This document shows, in pieces, positions 1-5,184 of a stretch of 7,300 bases of DNA; within the stretch, counting starts at the first letter, position 1; every line of letters begins with the position of its first letter. The notes under the pieces are model-generated. The model saw only the letters and a program-made list of their open reading frames with translations, was not told the origin of the DNA and searched no databases. Where the stretch lies: contig CAZOZX010000108.1 of the NCBI GenBank assembly GCA_964584415.1, positions 1 to 7,300 of the forward strand, written 5' to 3'. A program made the position numbers and the translations under genes. Source of the DNA: PHAA01 sp964584415 (GTDB lineage: Bacteria > Bacillota > Syntrophomonadia > Syntrophomonadales > Syntrophomonadaceae).

Positions 1-126
1 TCGCTGGACCTTTGGTCTCCCTCAAAATTTACATCTCAAGTTCAACCGTTTTTTCGCACTTCGTCTTTCTCTTTGTTCTGTTTTATCAGAGCTTTTGCCC
101 GCTGCTCTCCGCCGCGCGCAAGGATT
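1..126 (-). other. Untranslated leader downstream of the strong promoter
   Basis: I find no open reading frame or ribosome binding site on the minus strand here. The sequence read from the promoter is purine-rich. It contains a short hairpin with AGAGC/GCTCT arms (88-92 and 104-108) and, at the window edge, a GACC/GGTC hairpin (7-10 and 14-17). The stretch GCTCTGATAAAAC (92-80) vaguely resembles an rRNA boxA element but is not a convincing match. A leader of a stable-RNA operon is the likeliest reading; a long 5' leader of a protein gene cannot be excluded. Confidence 0.35.
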
Positions 127-155
127 ATGATATCATGGCCAATTTCTTATGTCAA
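127..155 (-). promoter_or_regulatory. Strong sigma-A type promoter firing out of the window
   Basis: On the minus strand a perfect -35 box TTGACA (155-150) is followed by a 17-base spacer and a -10 box TATCAT (132-127). A TG lies one base upstream of the -10, giving an extended -10. The -10 region is also a perfect 10-base palindrome, ATGATATCAT (127-136). Transcription would start near 120 and run leftward off the window through a leader of more than 100 bases with no usable reading frame. This strength, together with the B. subtilis order in which an rRNA operon follows bofA, suggests an rRNA or tRNA operon, but the transcript itself is not in view. Confidence 0.75.
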
Positions 156-185
156 GGAAAATCATCGGCCTTTTTCAATTAAAAT

Positions 186-446
186 TTAGCTGGCTTTTTT
201 CTTAGCTTTCTTTTCAATATTAATAGCACAGTCGGGACAAACCATCTCACAGATTAAACACGCGATACAGCTATCCTCATCCTTGGGTTTAACTGACGGT
301 GTACCGTACACTCCCAATTTTTCTGACCAAACAATTACGTCAGTAGGACATTTTTCTATACAAAGCCCACAGCCCTTGCAGTACTCAGGGAAAATGTGAA
401 AATTGGCCTTTTCCATCTCATATGATATTGCTTTGTTATCAGACAC
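186..446 (-). CDS. 2-oxoacid:ferredoxin oxidoreductase, delta subunit (2x[4Fe-4S] ferredoxin)
   Basis: This is the small ferredoxin-type subunit that carries electrons from the thiamine-diphosphate site of the oxidoreductase to external ferredoxin. Two clusters are visible. The first is C23-x2-C26-x2-C29-x3-C33-P and the second is C60-x2-C63-x2-C66-x3-C70-P, each the classic [4Fe-4S] spacing. The tail is lysine-rich. At 86 residues it has the usual size for a free-standing delta subunit. The given start is GTG at 446, which overlaps the end of the gamma gene by 8 bases and suggests translational coupling. An ATG at 416 (residue 11) would also keep the whole conserved core, and neither start has a strong Shine-Dalgarno sequence. 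The gene is last in the operon, whereas many relatives carry delta first. No clear terminator follows it. Confidence 0.93.
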   Translation of the reverse strand: MSDNKAISYEMEKANFHIFPEYCKGCGLCIEKCPTDVIVWSEKLGVYGTPSVKPKDEDSCIACLICEMVCPDCAINIEKKAKKKAS

Positions 447-1026
447 TCTGGGCCACCCCTTCCTCCAATGCTTTCTTGGCCATTTCCCGGCCCATCTCCA
501 ATGCCCTGAAATTGAGGTCTCTTAGGGCAGGATCTTTTTCAAACTTATAGCCCAGCTTATGCTCCAGAGCTTTTTTAGCGTCTTCAAAACTAACTACATT
601 ACTCATACCTATGACTGCTCCCATAATGATAATATTGAAAACCCGGGGATGCAGCACGCTATTAGAAGTCTCAATGGCGGGTAACCCGATAACTTTTTTT
701 GCCACCTTGGGGAAGTCTTCAGGTTCAATATTGAAACTAGAGTCATATACAAACAGTGTTTCGGGACCAGAATAACCTTTGGTCCTGGCCACCGCACGTT
801 CGCTCAATGCCACCACTATGTCCGCTTTTTGGAACTTTGGAGCACCAATTCTGCTATCGCTGAATTGTATAAAAGCAATTGATACCCCGCCGCGTTGTTC
901 AAGCCCAAAGTTAGGTATATATAAAGCCTGTTGGTTGTTTTCATAGGCAGCTTCAGCCATGATTTCCGCAATCGATTGAACTCCCTGGCCACCTTCACCA
1001 GCCAGCGCTATTCTTATCAATCCCAT
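439..1026 (-). CDS. 2-oxoacid:ferredoxin oxidoreductase, gamma subunit
   Basis: This is the gamma (catalytic-domain) subunit of a ketoacid:ferredoxin oxidoreductase, which together with alpha, beta and delta makes acyl-CoA, CO2 and reduced ferredoxin from a 2-oxoacid and CoA. The N-terminus has the family signature GEGGQGVQS (residues 10-18), followed by EQRGGVS (43-49) and FIQFSDS a few residues on, all typical of the family. Its 195 residues match a stand-alone gamma subunit. The ATG comes directly after the beta stop codon with no gap (TAAATG), with AAGGGGG about nine bases upstream inside the beta gene, so the two are probably translationally coupled. Its 3' end overlaps the delta gene by 8 bases. 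The subunit has no cysteine cluster of its own. It does not define the substrate. Confidence 0.95.
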   Translation of the reverse strand: MGLIRIALAGEGGQGVQSIAEIMAEAAYENNQQALYIPNFGLEQRGGVSIAFIQFSDSRIGAPKFQKADIVVALSERAVARTKGYSGPETLFVYDSSFNIEPEDFPKVAKKVIGLPAIETSNSVLHPRVFNIIIMGAVIGMSNVVSFEDAKKALEHKLGYKFEKDPALRDLNFRALEMGREMAKKALEEGVAQSV

Positions 1027-1782
1027 TTATTTGTCCCCCTTTCCCAAAGGATTTTTCAATTCGCCCACCGGGAATTGTTTTTCCATTTCATCCTCAAGGA
1101 AATTCCAGGTTTGCTGTGCATTGGTTCTCCAGTTGGTCGGGCAGGTGGATAAGACCTCTACAAAAGAGAACCCATTGCCTGAAATTTGATTTTGTAGGGC
1201 TGACTTAATATATTTCTTAAGTTGCTTGTATTTAGAAACCGTCCCCCTGGCAATATAGGCGCTATCCGGAGTCAAGGCAGCGATGAACTCGGGGCCCATG
1301 GTTGGATATCCAGTAACCTCGGGGTCTCTTCCATATGGAGATGTCTCCGTCTTCTGTCCCGGTAAAGTGGTAGGGGCCATTTGTCCTCCTGTCATTCCAT
1401 AATTAGTGTTATTGACCAGGATTAAGGTGACTTTCTCGTTTCTTACTGCAGAATTGAGCAGATGCTGGGAGCCTATAGAATACCCGCCACCATCGCCCAT
1501 GTATCCAATACAGATTAATTCCGGACGGGATCTCTTGATTCCTACCATAACCGGGGTAGTCCGGCCATGATGAGTTTGGGTACTATCGCAGGCGAAGAAG
1601 TCCCATGACAATAAAGAACATCCAATATCACAACCGAAAATGGCCTGGTCCTGGATACCCAACTCATCTATTGCCTCTCCCAGTGCTTTTAATACAATTC
1701 CGTGCCCGCATCCGGGGCAAAACTTATGCGGTTTGGACGGAACATACCATGATTTTGGCATTGCTGGGGCTGGTGCACTCAT
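1027..1782 (-). CDS. 2-oxoacid:ferredoxin oxidoreductase, beta subunit (thiamine-diphosphate binding)
   Basis: The beta subunit binds the diphosphate and magnesium of thiamine diphosphate. The N-terminal CPGCGHG motif (residues 22-28) is diagnostic of this family. Further cysteines at 51 and 55 lie in the GCDIGCS segment. The thiamine-diphosphate fold is marked by GDGGG (96-100), then NN (124-125) and N127-YGMTGGQ. The protein has 251 residues, somewhat shorter than many family members (about 250-300), and starts with a short Ala/Pro-rich stretch. The ATG is preceded by GGAGG (1795-1791) with an 8-base spacer; it follows the alpha stop by 16 bases. The position usually read HGRALA in many relatives is HGRTTP here. 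No frameshift or missing catalytic motif is seen. Cytoplasmic, partner of the alpha gene upstream. Confidence 0.96.
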   Translation of the reverse strand: MSAPAPAMPKSWYVPSKPHKFCPGCGHGIVLKALGEAIDELGIQDQAIFGCDIGCSLLSWDFFACDSTQTHHGRTTPVMVGIKRSRPELICIGYMGDGGGYSIGSQHLLNSAVRNEKVTLILVNNTNYGMTGGQMAPTTLPGQKTETSPYGRDPEVTGYPTMGPEFIAALTPDSAYIARGTVSKYKQLKKYIKSALQNQISGNGFSFVEVLSTCPTNWRTNAQQTWNFLEDEMEKQFPVGELKNPLGKGDK

Positions 1783-1798
1783 TCGTTTGGCCTCCTAT

Positions 1799-2887
1799 CT
1801 ATATAACACTTTTTACTTTTTCAACAATATCATAATCAATGATGCCAACTCCGGGCATAAACAGGCTCTCCATCTTAATGGTTTCACCATATATCTCCTG
1901 TTGAGTCAGTCTTTGCAGTTGTCCGTAGGCTGATTCTGCGCATAGCAGAACTTTGGCCCCACTCTTGGCAATAGCATCCCGGAGTTGTTGACTAGGATAA
2001 GGCCTTAGGGTAATTGGTCTGAAGTAACCCGCTTTTATCCCTTGGGCTCGGAGTATATTCATTGCGTCTTCAGCTGCTCTTGAGACTACTCCATGAGAAA
2101 GTATGATCACATCAGCATCCTCGCAATTTTTTTCACTATATTCGACGAGGTTATCCTGGAGAGATTCGTATTCCGCTGCTACCTTCATTACCACGTCATA
2201 AAGCTCCTCTTCCAGGCTATAAATGTTGCATAAGTGCTCCGCCTCGCGGTCTTTGCCAATCTCGCCTCCCAGTCCAATCAACGGATAGGGTTTAACCATT
2301 TCTATGCCCCGGTCCTCCGGGTCGTACATTTCAAGAGGCTCACGCATCTTAGCCTGGTATCCATCGCCCAGAATAAAAACCGGGAATCTATATTTCCATG
2401 CTGTATTAAAACCTTTAATAATGTAATCATATATTTCCTGATGAGTGGCCGTAGAATATACAATCCTCATTCCTTCTCCGTTACCACCATAAGTTGTAAG
2501 AGTAACCTCCTGTTGAGAATAAACTACTGTTCCTGAGGATGGTCCGCCCCTCTGCTGAATGATTGCGACTAAAGGCAACCGCATGGCTTCTGCCATTCCA
2601 AATGGTTCCTGCATTAGAACATTGCCCGGTCCAGCAGTAGCGGTAAAAGCTTTCTTTCCGCTTTGAACAGAACCGCAAACCGTGAACCCGGCAGATAACT
2701 CATCTTCGGTCTGTAAAAAACCCCTGCCATATTTCGGGCCTAGACGAGTCCAGTAATGCATTATCTCGTTCTGCGGGGTGATCGGGTATCCGAACATCAT
2801 GTCTGCTCCAGCCGCCAAACATGCCCAGGCTGCCGTTTCATTGCCCGTCATAAAGGATTTCTTAGGCTCACCAATAACTTTTGGCAT
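1799..2887 (-). CDS. 2-oxoacid:ferredoxin oxidoreductase, alpha subunit (VorB/KorA-like)
   Basis: The alpha subunit provides the pyrimidine-binding and C-terminal transketolase-like domains of the enzyme. The motif GYPITPQNEI (residues 33-42) is the hallmark of the family; the QNEI ending resembles 3-methyl-2-oxobutanoate (branched-chain) enzymes more than pyruvate enzymes, but substrate cannot be decided from this. E61 and E63 in QTEDE mark the expected thiamine-contacting glutamate region. GGPSSGT (114-120) and GDGYQAKMREP are other family blocks. Residues from about 250 to 350 form the C-terminal domain. The length of 362 fits a separate alpha subunit. The ATG has GGGAGGTG upstream, though with a longish spacing of 10-12 bases. 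It follows the ATPase gene by 59 bases, a gap that holds a possible secondary promoter. Confidence 0.95.
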   Translation of the reverse strand: MPKVIGEPKKSFMTGNETAAWACLAAGADMMFGYPITPQNEIMHYWTRLGPKYGRGFLQTEDELSAGFTVCGSVQSGKKAFTATAGPGNVLMQEPFGMAEAMRLPLVAIIQQRGGPSSGTVVYSQQEVTLTTYGGNGEGMRIVYSTATHQEIYDYIIKGFNTAWKYRFPVFILGDGYQAKMREPLEMYDPEDRGIEMVKPYPLIGLGGEIGKDREAEHLCNIYSLEEELYDVVMKVAAEYESLQDNLVEYSEKNCEDADVIILSHGVVSRAAEDAMNILRAQGIKAGYFRPITLRPYPSQQLRDAIAKSGAKVLLCAESAYGQLQRLTQQEIYGETIKMESLFMPGVGIIDYDIVEKVKSVI

Positions 2888-2924
2888 TAAATAAATACAC
2901 CTCCCAAGGTATTAATTAATGTAG

Positions 2925-2953
2925 AGTATAAAAATTCGATTTTAGACTACCAA
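2925..2953 (-). promoter_or_regulatory. Possible internal promoter ahead of the alpha subunit gene
   Basis: On the minus strand TTGGTA (2953-2948) and TATACT (2930-2925) are separated by exactly 17 bases. The -10 matches five of six consensus bases and is identical to the -10 of the main operon promoter at 3683-3678; the -35 matches four of six. It spans the stop codon of the ATPase gene and would let the four enzyme subunits be transcribed without the ATPase. AT-rich sequence makes chance matches common, so this is a modest call. Confidence 0.35.
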
Positions 2954-3630
2954 ATGGCGCCAGGCATATATCGTTTGATATACTTAACTGGTAAATCCCA
3001 TTTGTCAGTGGGTATCAATCCCTGAAATTCCTCGGAAATAGCTATGTATGCTACTGGTATCCCCAATTCCTCAGCTGCTTCTCGTATGAATTGATTTCCC
3101 TCTGTTATTATTTCGATAGTAGTCTGATCACCCAGGTGGGTATTAAGTACTACTGCATCGACTCTGCCAAGTTCCTTCAGAAATTCCATGGATCTATCGC
3201 GAGAATTAGTCATGGGACGGGTTCCGTTAATGACCGCCATGATACACAACTCGGGCGATTCATAGGCCCCTTCCACCAAATTGAGAGTCCGCGCTCCCTG
3301 AACACCGTAACCGATATCAAGTATCACATCACCTTCATTCATAAGCGCCCAACGGGCAGCCGGCTTCAGCATAGCTCCTGTTTCACCAAGACCGAAAGCA
3401 TCTTCCCGGCTATAACTTATTATATTAAGACCCATATCCCAAAGTTGCTTACTTAAGATACGGAGCGTATAAAAAGGCTCCACCGTATCTAAGTCAACCA
3501 GGGTCACCTTATGGCCCTGATCCTTCAATTCAAGAGCCCTATTAATAGCTATTTCGCTTTTACCACTGGCATATTCACCGACAAATGCCTCAACTATCCT
3601 CTTGGAATTATTAGGTGTGAAACTAAACAC
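2947..3630 (-). CDS. P-loop ATPase of the MinD/CobQ-like class, first gene of the oxidoreductase operon
   Basis: A cytoplasmic nucleotide-binding protein of 227 residues whose precise function I do not know. The Walker A loop is GEYASGKS (residues 18-25). It is followed by VDLDTVEPFYTLR (45-57), a switch-like block typical of SIMIBI-class ATPases. A Walker B-like ILDIGYG lies at 103-109 and an NTHLGD block, probably contacting the base, at 163-168. The Walker A lacks the early signature lysine of true ParA/MinD proteins. From memory, similar proteins occur beside 2-oxoacid oxidoreductase genes in other clostridia, which suggests a role tied to the enzyme, such as cofactor or Fe-S handling or assembly; that is inference. 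The only NTG start in frame is a GTG whose G overlaps the GGGGAGG Shine-Dalgarno sequence, so the true start is uncertain. No transmembrane segment or metal-binding cysteine cluster is visible. Confidence 0.85.
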   Translation of the reverse strand: MFSFTPNNSKRIVEAFVGEYASGKSEIAINRALELKDQGHKVTLVDLDTVEPFYTLRILSKQLWDMGLNIISYSREDAFGLGETGAMLKPAARWALMNEGDVILDIGYGVQGARTLNLVEGAYESPELCIMAVINGTRPMTNSRDRSMEFLKELGRVDAVVLNTHLGDQTTIEIITEGNQFIREAAEELGIPVAYIAISEEFQGLIPTDKWDLPVKYIKRYMPGAIW

Positions 3631-3636
3631 CTCCCC
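3613..3636 (-). promoter_or_regulatory. Shine-Dalgarno sequence and GTG start inside a short hairpin
   Basis: The minus strand reads GGGGAGGTG, so the ribosome binding site (3636-3630) shares a base with the GTG start (3630-3628) of the ATPase gene. The same bases are in a possible hairpin with six-base arms, AGGTGT (3632-3627) and ACACCT (3618-3613), and an 8-base loop. Folding would hide both the site and the start. No other NTG codon is available in frame upstream (back to the stop near 3698) or before the Walker A loop. Confidence 0.45.
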
Positions 3637-3677
3637 GGTGGTAGAACCATTACGGTTTATGCAGAGACTATTTACAT

Positions 3678-3707
3678 AGTATAAAGTAATTGTGAATTAT
3701 GCGTCAA
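3678..3707 (-). promoter_or_regulatory. Main promoter of the ATPase-oxidoreductase operon
   Basis: The minus strand has -35 TTGACG (3707-3702, five of six consensus bases), an 18-base spacer and -10 TATACT (3683-3678, five of six). Start of transcription would be near 3671, leaving a leader of about 40 bases before the GTG of the ATPase gene. The spacer contains the perfect inverted repeat TAATT-GTG-AATTA (3687-3699), a plausible operator. The promoter lies downstream of the bofA terminator, so this operon is an independent unit. Confidence 0.7.
3687..3699. promoter_or_regulatory. Candidate operator palindrome between -35 and -10
   Basis: TAATTGTGAATTA is a perfect inverted repeat with five-base arms and a three-base centre, placed wholly within the promoter spacer where a bound repressor would block RNA polymerase. 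It contains TTGTGAA, which equals one half-site of the redox repressor Rex, but the matching second half-site is poor (GCGTCAA against TTCACAA). The identity of any regulator is unknown. Confidence 0.35.
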
Positions 3708-3731
3708 TATTAAATTATTAACTGTATATAT

Positions 3732-3762
3732 TACTCATATTATGTGTTATATATACTCATAT
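3732..3762. repeat. Two direct repeats of TACTCATAT, 22 bases apart
   Basis: The nonamer TACTCATAT occurs at 3732-3740 and 3754-3762, a start-to-start distance of 22 bases, about two turns of the helix. Both copies are flanked by TATAT-type sequence. They sit some 25-55 bases upstream of the -35 box of the operon promoter, the usual place for a transcription activator. The region is AT-rich, which raises the chance of a coincidental repeat. Confidence 0.5.
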
Positions 3763-3857
3763 TTGCCCGACTTTATATACATAGTTTTTTCCAAACCATT
3801 CGGCTATATTCTATCTGTGGTTTAACCCTTCGTAAAATCTTATGTTAGCCCCCTGGC

Positions 3858-3884
3858 AAAAAAAGAGGTGGATTTTTCCACCTC
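3858..3884 (-). terminator. Intrinsic terminator of the dnaX-bofA gene block
   Basis: The minus strand shows a perfect 8-base stem, GAGGTGGA (3884-3877) with TCCACCTC (3872-3865), a four-base loop, and then a run of seven T (3864-3858). It begins 28 bases after the bofA stop codon. This is a textbook Rho-independent terminator and separates the housekeeping genes from the oxidoreductase operon. Confidence 0.95.
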
Positions 3885-3911
3885 ATGGATGATTATATTT
3901 TATTTATGGAG

Positions 3912-4178
3912 TTAATGTAACAATAGCTGAAAACAAATTAATAATAATATGCCTGGTATACCAAGGAAGCCTGCAACCAATATGGTAACTATATTGATCG
4001 GCAATTCAAATCCGATATATGATCCCCCGTAGTTGACCAACAACAACAATACTACTCCGATGAGGGAGTTGATGACTAACTTGGAGATAAGTTTTACCGG
4101 TTTCAAAATCAATTGGGCTCCGATATAGATTACGATTAATAGAAAAATACCCGCTAAAATAAGATTAAAAGTGTCCAT
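3912..4178 (-). CDS. bofA: Pro-sigma-K processing inhibitor BofA family protein
   Basis: In B. subtilis BofA is an integral membrane protein of the forespore outer membrane that holds back the SpoIVFB protease, delaying the activation of sigma-K in the mother cell. This 88-residue protein has the family's usual length and layout. It shows a first membrane segment at about residues 6-26, a lysine-bearing stretch KPVKLISK (26-33), a second segment at about 35-52, and a hydrophobic C-terminal region from about 61 that contains the FLGIPGILLL block. There is no cleavable signal peptide. Its ATG has a G-rich but unremarkable ribosome binding site (GTGGGGGG about 11 bases upstream). It is downstream of yaaL, as in B. 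subtilis, and ahead of a strong terminator. Its presence suggests a spore-forming lineage, though BofA-family genes also persist in strains not seen to sporulate. Confidence 0.88.
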   Translation of the reverse strand: MDTFNLILAGIFLLIVIYIGAQLILKPVKLISKLVINSLIGVVLLLLVNYGGSYIGFELPINIVTILVAGFLGIPGILLLICFQLLLH

Positions 4179-4229
4179 TACCCCTGAAGCCCCCCACCCT
4201 ACAAATTAAAGAAACATCATTATAAAAGA

Positions 4230-4475
4230 CTAATTCTTTCGTCTATATTTTTTCAAAAGATAATCATATCTTTTTTCTGCGGCAGTAAGACTATATACTG
4301 CCCAGTCGACCATCTCTGGATCATCAACCTGGGAATAAATGCTTCGCGCCTGATCCATTTCCTCAACCGCCTTTTTGATTTCCTCCACATCATCTATATG
4401 GTTGATATCTCGTTTATCTTTCATTATCCATGGATTCCAACTTATGTTCTTCCAAAAATTTGACCAGGCTCGCAA
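4230..4475 (-). CDS. yaaL: DUF2508 family protein (YaaL-like)
   Basis: A small protein of 81 residues of unknown function that is a regular companion of recR and bofA in Firmicutes. The recognisable part is the C-terminal half: a helical stretch with an Asp-Pro-Glu-x-Val-Asp-Trp-Ala block (about 52-59) and LTAAEKRYDYLLKKY (63-77), which is the DUF2508 pattern. It is charged, without membrane spans. The start is TTG at 4475, chosen because AGGAGGG (4489-4483) lies seven bases upstream; the only in-frame ATG, at residue 18, has no ribosome binding site. The N-terminal extension has four tryptophans within its first 16 residues, which seems unusual for the family. It lies 92 bases after recR and 51 bases before bofA. 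Confidence 0.82.
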   Translation of the reverse strand: MRAWSNFWKNISWNPWIMKDKRDINHIDDVEEIKKAVEEMDQARSIYSQVDDPEMVDWAVYSLTAAEKRYDYLLKKYRRKN

Positions 4476-4482
4476 TGAATAA

Positions 4483-4489
4483 CCCTCCT
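4483..4489 (-). promoter_or_regulatory. Ribosome binding site that decides the TTG start of yaaL
   Basis: AGGAGGG on the minus strand is a near-perfect Shine-Dalgarno sequence, seven bases ahead of TTG (4475-4473). No ATG or GTG occurs in that position, so a TTG start is the best reading. An imperfect inverted repeat GCAGT/ACTGC (4490-4494 and 4506-4510) directly precedes it. Confidence 0.7.
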
Positions 4490-4567
4490 GCAGTTAACTA
4501 GTCCCACTGCATTTTATGCGGATTATTAATGTAATATGCCCGGTCTATTTTCGTCTCTAATATTATA

Positions 4568-5161
4568 TTAGAATTCGTTGCGCCCCTCTAAAGCACGACG
4601 CAGGGTTATTTCATCAGCAAACTCAATATCTCCACCAATAGGTAATCCATACGCCAAACGGGTTACCTTGATATCATGCTGGCTCACAACAGAAGCTAAG
4701 TAACGGGACATCACTTCCCCGTCAATATTAGGATTTAGTGCCAGAATGACTTCTTGTACTTCTCCTTTGTTTAAAGTGTTCAGCAAAGGTTTCAGATTCA
4801 TATCGGTAGGATCACTATCCTCCATCAACCTAAAACTGCGGTTGAGGACAAAATACTGGCCGCAATAACCGGTTCTTTCGATAGAGATGATATCGCTGGG
4901 TTCCTCGACTATACATAAGCTGTCTTTCGAGCGGGTCGAATTACTGCAAATAGAGCACGGGTCTACATCGGTAAGATTGCCGCATATTGAGCAGGGAAAT
5001 ACTTTTTCCCGCACTTCAATAATAGCATTAGCTAACCGGCGTGACTCCTCAGCCGGTGCTCTTAATATGTAGAGTGCCAATCTCTGTGCAGTTTTGGGCC
5101 CAATCGACGGCAATTTTTGCAATTGATCAATAAGATTCTCAAGTGGACGTGCCAGTCTCAT
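4568..5161 (-). CDS. recR: Recombination mediator RecR
   Basis: RecR works with RecO (and RecF) to load RecA on single-stranded DNA at gaps during recombinational repair. Order of domains: N-terminal helix-hairpin-helix with LPSIGPKTAQRLA (17-29); a four-cysteine zinc finger C57-x2-C60...C69-x2-C72; then the Toprim domain from C83-IVEEPSD to NPNIDGE and the C-terminal YGLPIGGDIEFADEITL block. The 197 residues equal the usual length. The ATG has GGAGG six bases upstream (5172-5168) and follows yaaK by 23 bases. One feature is odd: after GQYFVL the loop reads NRSFRLMEDSDP, where most RecR proteins have a well-conserved HG-x-x-SP...GxGP. The length is unchanged and the frame is open, so these are substitutions rather than a frameshift. 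Identity as RecR is secure. Confidence 0.96.
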   Translation of the reverse strand: MRLARPLENLIDQLQKLPSIGPKTAQRLALYILRAPAEESRRLANAIIEVREKVFPCSICGNLTDVDPCSICSNSTRSKDSLCIVEEPSDIISIERTGYCGQYFVLNRSFRLMEDSDPTDMNLKPLLNTLNKGEVQEVILALNPNIDGEVMSRYLASVVSQHDIKVTRLAYGLPIGGDIEFADEITLRRALEGRNEF

Positions 5162-5184
5162 ATATTACCTCCGGGGAGAAAAGT

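Noticed and set aside
133..185. Terminator for the oxidoreductase operon between the delta stop codon and the promoter
   Set aside because: GGCC-containing arms can pair imperfectly, but the hairpin is bulged and has no T-run on the minus strand.
931..1152. Plus-strand open frame opposite the beta and gamma genes
   Set aside because: It is antisense to two confident coding regions and has no recognisable protein features.
1605..1933. Plus-strand open frames opposite the junction of alpha and beta genes
   Set aside because: They are antisense shadows of strongly supported genes; no plus-strand ribosome binding site or family motif supports them.
3594..3650. Possible leader peptide of 18 codons (ATG at 3650) ahead of and overlapping the ATPase gene
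   Set aside because: It has no Shine-Dalgarno sequence and no regulatory codon pattern; it is most likely chance, although an indel near the ATPase start could change this view.
3793..3823. Inverted repeat AAACCA/TGGTTT in the intergenic region, considered as a terminator or riboswitch element
   Set aside because: Six-base arms with a 19-base loop, no T-run in a useful place and no recognisable riboswitch core; I see no support beyond chance.
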